From an uncultured Pseudohongiella sp. (GTDB lineage: Bacteria > Pseudomonadota > Gammaproteobacteria > Pseudomonadales > Pseudohongiellaceae): DNA of 64,000 nt. This document shows positions 60,390 to 64,000 of this stretch, piece by piece (positions within the stretch are counted from its first letter, which is position 1; the number at the start of each line of letters is the position of its first letter). The stretch is taken from assembly GCA_951812715.1 (NCBI GenBank), contig OX638323.1, forward strand, positions 620,001 through 684,000, in the 5' to 3' direction. Both the position numbers and the translations under genes were made by a program. Below the pieces are notes generated by a model. That model searched no databases. It saw only the letters and a list, made by a program, of their open reading frames with translations, and had not been told where the DNA came from.

Positions 60390-60695
60390 ATGATTGAAGG
60401 ACTCGCGGCGATTTATATTTTTCTGCTGGCCGGCTTTACCGGATACGAAATCATCGCCCGCGTGCCGGTCATTCTGCATACCCCGCTGATGTCGGGCTCC
60501 AACTTCGTGCATGGCATCGTGCTCGTCGGCGCGATGTATGCACTGGGCATCGCCGAAACCACCACCGAACAGACTATCGGCTTTTTAGCCGTGCTGCTGG
60601 CGGCGGGCAACGCCGTCGGCGGCTATGTGGTTACCGAACGCATGCTGGAGATGTTCAAGTCCAGCAACAAGCCCGGCAAAGCTGCGGGAGACTGA
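60390..60695 (+). CDS. pntAB: NAD(P) transhydrogenase subunit alpha 2 (membrane part)
   Basis: A 101-residue membrane protein with three helices (about 3-22, 40-57, 63-85), including IFLLAGFTGYEIIARVPVILHTPLMSGSN-like conserved sequence (in part). It is half of proton-translocating domain II. Between pntAA and pntB. Confidence 0.96.
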   Translation: MIEGLAAIYIFLLAGFTGYEIIARVPVILHTPLMSGSNFVHGIVLVGAMYALGIAETTTEQTIGFLAVLLAAGNAVGGYVVTERMLEMFKSSNKPGKAAGD

Positions 60696-60698
60696 GAA

Positions 60699-62108
60699 AT
60701 GGACTTCATCATCGACGCCAGTTATCTCGCCGCCGCGATACTTTTCATCATCGGCCTGAAACAGATGAGTTCTCCGGTCACCGCCCGGCGCGGCATCGTC
60801 TGGGCAGGCCTCGGCATGCTGCTTGCCACGCTCGTGACCTTCGGCACGCCGGAACTGCTCGAAAGCGAACACTTCACGGTTAACCTTTCGCTCATTATCG
60901 CGGGCATTGCCATCGGCGGCGGCTATGCCTGGGTCAGCGGCAAACGCGTCGCCATGACCGACATGCCGCAGATGATCGCCATGTACAACGGCATGGGCGG
61001 CGGCGCGGCGGCGACCATTGCCGCGGTGGAACTGCTCAAGGCAGGCGAAGCCAATCCCGGCGCGGGCGCGGCGGCCTATCTTGGGGTCGATGTGGCGATC
61101 CTGGCGATTCTCGGCGCGGTGATCGGCACGATTTCCTTTAGCGGCAGCATCATCGCCTGGGCCAAACTCGACGGCCGCCTGTATCTGAACAAGATCGTGC
61201 CGGGGCAACATATCGTCAATGCCCTGCTGGCGATCGCCACGGTCGTTTTCGCAATTCTGGTGTATTTCTCCGTCGACCTGACGACCATCGCCATTTTCTT
61301 CGCATTGGCGCTGATTCTCGGCATCTTCATCACAGTACCCGTCGGCGGCGCCGACATGCCGGTGATCATTTCCCTATTTAATGCGCTTACCGGGCTCGCG
61401 GTCGGCTTCGAAGGCTATGTGCTCGGCAATGCCGCCATGATCATCGCCGGCATCGTCGTCGGCTCGGCGGGCTCGCTGCTCACCCACCTGATGGCCGTGG
61501 CGATGAACCGTTCGGTAGCGAATGTGTTCTTCGCCGGCGTCGGCACCGGTCCAGCGGCGGCCGCCAGCGGCGAGCAGGAGATGAAGGAAATCCAGGCCCA
61601 GGACGCCGGCATCCTGATGGCCTTCGCCGACCAGGCGATCATCATTCCAGGCTATGGCATGGCGGTCGCCCAGGCCCAACACAAGATCTGGGAACTCGTG
61701 CAATTGCTGAACGAGCGCGGCGTCAAGGTCAAGTTCGCGATACATCCCGTCGCCGGACGCATGCCTGGACACATGAACGTGCTGCTCGCCGAGGCCGGCG
61801 TGCCTTACGATATGATCTACGACATGGAAGACATCAACGCCGACTTCAAGAACACCACGGTAACGCTGATCATCGGCGCCAACGACGTGGTGAACCCTTC
61901 GGCCAAGACCGACACTTCGAGCCCGCTGTACGGCATGCCGATTCTCGACGCCATGGATACGGACAATGTAATCGTCGTCAAGCGCGGCCGCGGCGCGGGA
62001 TTCTCGGGAGTCGAGAATCCGCTGTTCTTCGCCGACAATACGAAAATGCTGTTCGGCGACGGCCAGAAGGCAGCCAATGAACTGATCCAGGCAGTCAAGG
62101 AACTGTAA
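60699..62108 (+). CDS. pntB: NAD(P) transhydrogenase subunit beta
   Basis: A 469-residue protein: N-terminal membrane helices (about 1-260), then the NADP(H)-binding domain III with IIPGYGMAVAQAQHKIWEL and KRGRGAGFSGVENPLFF. With PntAA and PntAB it drives NADPH formation using the proton gradient. It starts 3 nt after the pntAB stop. Confidence 0.97.
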   Translation: MDFIIDASYLAAAILFIIGLKQMSSPVTARRGIVWAGLGMLLATLVTFGTPELLESEHFTVNLSLIIAGIAIGGGYAWVSGKRVAMTDMPQMIAMYNGMGGGAAATIAAVELLKAGEANPGAGAAAYLGVDVAILAILGAVIGTISFSGSIIAWAKLDGRLYLNKIVPGQHIVNALLAIATVVFAILVYFSVDLTTIAIFFALALILGIFITVPVGGADMPVIISLFNALTGLAVGFEGYVLGNAAMIIAGIVVGSAGSLLTHLMAVAMNRSVANVFFAGVGTGPAAAASGEQEMKEIQAQDAGILMAFADQAIIIPGYGMAVAQAQHKIWELVQLLNERGVKVKFAIHPVAGRMPGHMNVLLAEAGVPYDMIYDMEDINADFKNTTVTLIIGANDVVNPSAKTDTSSPLYGMPILDAMDTDNVIVVKRGRGAGFSGVENPLFFADNTKMLFGDGQKAANELIQAVKEL

Positions 62109-62135
62109 GGTTTCGACTACCCCGGCGCTACTAGT

Positions 62136-62233
62136 GTCATTCTGCGCGAAGCGAAGTGACTCGGAGCATCCATGCCCCTCGCCCCTGCGGGGCGGCGTTA
62201 CACGCCGTCCAAAATGGCAATCCTGCCATTTTG
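62136..62233. repeat. Dispersed repeat segment with hairpins (repeat locus E)
   Basis: GTCATTCTGCGCG-AGCGAAG at 62136-62156 matches the minus strand of 4860-4880 in 20 of 21 positions. GCCCC-TGC-GGGGC lies shortly after. A perfect hairpin CAAAATGGCA-atcc-TGCCATTTTG spans 62210-62233. It sits between pntB and the RDD gene. The last hairpin could also act as a weak terminator for pnt. Confidence 0.7.
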
Positions 62234-62270
62234 TCACAGAGTCTCCCGAACGCGACCGGGTTAGCATCCC

Positions 62271-62750
62271 TTGGACGAGAATTTGAAAGTCGCCGCGGAT
62301 TTACCCACCGCCGGATTGATCCGGCGGCTCGCCGCCCTGCTCTACGACGCCTTTCTCGTGCTGGCGATCTGGATGGCGCTGGGCTTCGCCGCGCAATTGA
62401 TCGCCGGCCCCGAAACCAATCAGGTAATCGACGGCCGCGTACAGACCAATCCCGCATTCGGCCTGCTGCTGTTCGCGCTCATGTGCGCCAGCGCCGCGGC
62501 CTTCTATGTGTGGTTCTGGACTCGCGGCGGCCAGACCCTCGGCATGCTCGCCTGGCGCATCAGGGCGCAATCCCGCGACGGCAGCCCGATGTCAATCCGT
62601 CAGTCCTTGCTTCGCTTCCTGTGCGCCTGGCCGTCCTTCTTCCTTTTCGGACTCGGCTATCTCTGGCTCTACTTCGATCCAAACGGCGACGCCGCCCACG
62701 ACCGTTTGTCGGGAACTCGAGTCGTAGCTCTTCCACGCCGTCAGCGCTGA
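62271..62750 (+). CDS. RDD family membrane protein
   Basis: A 159-residue membrane protein with the RDD start LIRRLAALLYDAFLVL and three helices (about 25-48, 70-92, 115-135). GGQTLGMLAWRIRAQ is the second conserved block. RDD proteins are membrane proteins of uncertain function, some linked to ion transport. It begins with TTG at 62271 in repeat-rich surroundings and has no good ribosome-binding site, so the true start is uncertain. Confidence 0.8.
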   Translation: MDENLKVAADLPTAGLIRRLAALLYDAFLVLAIWMALGFAAQLIAGPETNQVIDGRVQTNPAFGLLLFALMCASAAAFYVWFWTRGGQTLGMLAWRIRAQSRDGSPMSIRQSLLRFLCAWPSFFLFGLGYLWLYFDPNGDAAHDRLSGTRVVALPRRQR

Positions 62751-62800
62751 TGTGGCCAGTCCGACGAGGGCGAGCATGCCTGCGGCCCGTCCACCGCCAC

Positions 62801-62854
62801 CTTCGGCGCCCGAGGCCTCGGGCGCCGAAGGCTGGACCCTCCCGTGGGTCCGGA
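62801..62854. repeat. 32-bp perfect palindrome plus adjoining hairpin
   Basis: The arm CCTTCGGCGCCCGAGG (62801-62816) is followed without spacer by its exact reverse complement (62817-62832). Immediately after, GGACCC (62835-62840) and GGGTCC (62847-62852) form a second hairpin. No T-run follows, so it is not a classical terminator. The gap (62751-63010) contains no gene. Confidence 0.85.
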
Positions 62855-63010
62855 TGTGGGATTCAATCTAACAGACTATTAACAGACAAGGCATGCCACG
62901 CCCCTACAACTCTGCTGTACCGCATTGAAATGGCAAATGCGTCCACTACCGTATTTGGTTGAATTCGAAAACAGACTGTCCCTTAATTTCCCTACTACCG
63001 GCGAAAGCCG

Positions 63011-63376
63011 TCAGGCGAAGGAAACCAGTTTCGATTGCCGGATTTGCTTGTCGCGCGTAAGCAAGGGGACACGGTGCACGATGCTGGTTGCCGCGATCAA
63101 CTCATCTGCCGGGTCGCCGCGAAAATCCAGTTGCGTGGACGCCAGCGACACCTCGATATCGATCGGCCAGACATGGATACTGGACAGGGCGACTTCCACG
63201 GCGGGATCGGAGAAATCGAGCGAGACCCTGCCAAGTTGACTCAGTTTTGCCAGTTCCCATAGCACTATGGCGGAGATGCCCCAGCGATTTTCCCGCAGCA
63301 GCGTTCGCTCCCCGGAGCGAATCCGGTCTTGCAGCGCATGCACCAAAATATGGGTGTCAAGATTGATCAATCGCAT
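63011..63376 (-). CDS. PIN-domain toxin of a Phd/VapC-type pair
   Basis: A 121-residue PIN protein. Metal-binding acids lie in LINLDTHILVHAL (Asp), IVLWELAKL (Glu), DPADELIAATSIV (Asp) and LLTRDKQI (Asp). It is likely a ribonuclease toxin. It starts inside the antitoxin gene's end (20-nt overlap). Confidence 0.9.
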   Translation of the reverse strand: MRLINLDTHILVHALQDRIRSGERTLLRENRWGISAIVLWELAKLSQLGRVSLDFSDPAVEVALSSIHVWPIDIEVSLASTQLDFRGDPADELIAATSIVHRVPLLTRDKQIRQSKLVSFA

Positions 63377-63590
63377 CCCAGCTCAGCCCGGTTGAAAGCA
63401 AGTCTCCATTGACGGAAATCTTTCCTTTCAGACATCCGATCAGCGCCCCGGGATTGTCGGGATACGGAATGACCCGGGCGACCGGGCGGCCGTGCTTGGT
63501 GATCACCAGCCCCTGGGTGTCCAGACTGTCGAGCAGCGCCAGGCACTGTTCCTTGAATTTGGCGGCGCCGATGATATTGGCGGGCTTCAT
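63357..63590 (-). CDS. Phd/YefM-family antitoxin
   Basis: A 77-residue antitoxin. N-terminal Phd fold: NIIGAAKFKEQCLALLD...LVITKHGRPVARVIPY. The C-terminal tail (AIDQS) would contact the toxin. A symmetrical operator lies 8 bp upstream of the start. Confidence 0.9.
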   Translation of the reverse strand: MKPANIIGAAKFKEQCLALLDSLDTQGLVITKHGRPVARVIPYPDNPGALIGCLKGKISVNGDLLSTGLSWDAIDQS

Positions 63591-63597
63591 GTATAGT

Positions 63598-63633
63598 TGT
63601 CCAAAATCTGTGACTAGTCACTAATTATGGACA
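63598..63633. promoter_or_regulatory. Operator of the Phd/PIN pair (nested palindrome)
   Basis: A 12-bp perfect palindrome GTGACTAGTCAC (63610-63621) lies at the centre, and TGTCCA (63598-63603) / TGGACA (63628-63633) flank it at equal distance. All share one symmetry axis at 63615.5. Two antitoxin dimers could bind. Just upstream of the antitoxin start. Confidence 0.75.
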
Positions 63634-63670
63634 TATTTTCCGACCTGTCAATGGCCGCGGGTGTCGGCCG

Positions 63671-64000
63671 TCAGCGCTGATCGAGTTGGGTGGCTTCCAT
63701 CATGATGTGGAAGATTACGTTTTGCTCGATCACGCCGCGGACCAGGTCCGAGCCTGGACCTGCGGCATAGACCGGCACGTCCTCCCCGGCGTGGGTCTCC
63801 GAACCGAGCGGCACCAGGGTCTGGGACTGAAAGCTCTCGTCGGTGGTGTCGATGTCGCTCAGGTCCGCGCCCCGGCCTGGATTGGGTCCGTTGATATATC
63901 CCAGGGTCGTATAGGGCATGCCATCGTCGGCCAGAATGAGCCCGGCGCTGTCAGCCGCCTTGCCCAGGATCGGATTGCCGCGGCCCGGATAGCCGGCAAT
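63671..64000 (-). CDS. Alkaline phosphatase family protein, C-terminal part
   Basis: The last 109 codons of a gene that continues beyond the window. SETHAGEDVPVYAAGPGSDLVRGVIEQN (in parts) is the conserved end of PhoA-type alkaline phosphatases, with the His ligand in THAGEDV. The preceding residues match the C-terminal segment before it. It would hydrolyse phosphomonoesters in the periplasm. The start and signal peptide are not visible. Confidence 0.88.
   Translation of the reverse strand: MAGYPGRGNPILGKAADSAGLILADDGMPYTTLGYINGPNPGRGADLSDIDTTDESFQSQTLVPLGSETHAGEDVPVYAAGPGSDLVRGVIEQNVIFHIMMEATQLDQR

Noticed and set aside
61374..62267. A 297-codon open frame opposite pntB that contains LRFAQND
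   Set aside because: Mostly antisense of pntB; its first residues are the translated dispersed repeat at 62136-62156, a known source of spurious proteins.

Overview
This is a bacterial chromosome segment. By eye it is roughly 60% G+C, densely coded on both strands, and typical of a gammaproteobacterium. The strongest evidence is synteny. One long minus-strand block reads iscR-iscS-iscU-iscA-hscB-hscA-fdx-iscX-ndk-rlmN-pilF-rodZ-ispG-hisS-yfgM-bamB-der, the order known from Pseudomonas and relatives. A second block, ampD-ampE next to aceE-aceF, also has a gammaproteobacterial neighbourhood. I cannot name the genus. The quinoprotein, copper-monooxygenase and TonB-receptor relics would fit an aerobic, possibly marine or host-associated, unclassified gammaproteobacterium (inference).

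Layout: 0-4.6 kb holds tRNA-Ile, a J-domain/VWA protein pair, tRNA-Leu(TAG), an enoyl-CoA hydratase-family gene, a coiled-coil membrane protein and a PuuD-like membrane protein. 4.6-10 kb holds a hairpin-rich repeat region, groES-groEL with a sigma32-type promoter, fxsA, an alkyltransferase-like gene, ampG and a yajQ-family gene. 10-16.4 kb holds aceF, aceE, ampE and ampD, with a HexR-like operator upstream of aceE. 16.4-24 kb is an accessory oxidative island: a PQQ dehydrogenase, a decayed TonB receptor tail, a secreted protein, a cytochrome c/copper monooxygenase-like fusion and a cytochrome c-PQQ dehydrogenase fusion. 24-30.5 kb holds xseA, an M23 peptidase, a DsbA-like protein, a secreted repeat protein, a broken M18 aminopeptidase and a threonine dehydratase-like gene. 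30.5-45.4 kb is the der-to-iscR block, headed by a promoter with an IscR type 1-like site. 45.4-48.6 kb holds a DinB-family gene, a zinc-ribbon gene and an ECF sigma/anti-sigma/secreted coiled-coil operon. 48.8-58.4 kb holds leuA, an Lrp gene, a PQQ lipoprotein relic, mdh, queA, tRNA-Leu(CAA), a second Lrp/AsnC gene, a saccharopine dehydrogenase-like gene, leuB and a citramalate synthase-like gene. 58.4-64 kb holds a VapBC pair, pntAA-pntAB-pntB, an RDD protein, a Phd/PIN pair and the end of an alkaline phosphatase.

Together the genes describe pyruvate-centred metabolism (pyruvate dehydrogenase, malate dehydrogenase, transhydrogenase, branched-chain amino acid synthesis), Fe-S cluster assembly, peptidoglycan recycling and periplasmic quinoprotein oxidation. 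The least-described material is the periplasmic oxidation island with its two relics elsewhere, and a family of dispersed stem-loop repeats in the gaps. I found no CRISPR array, prophage or transposase gene.
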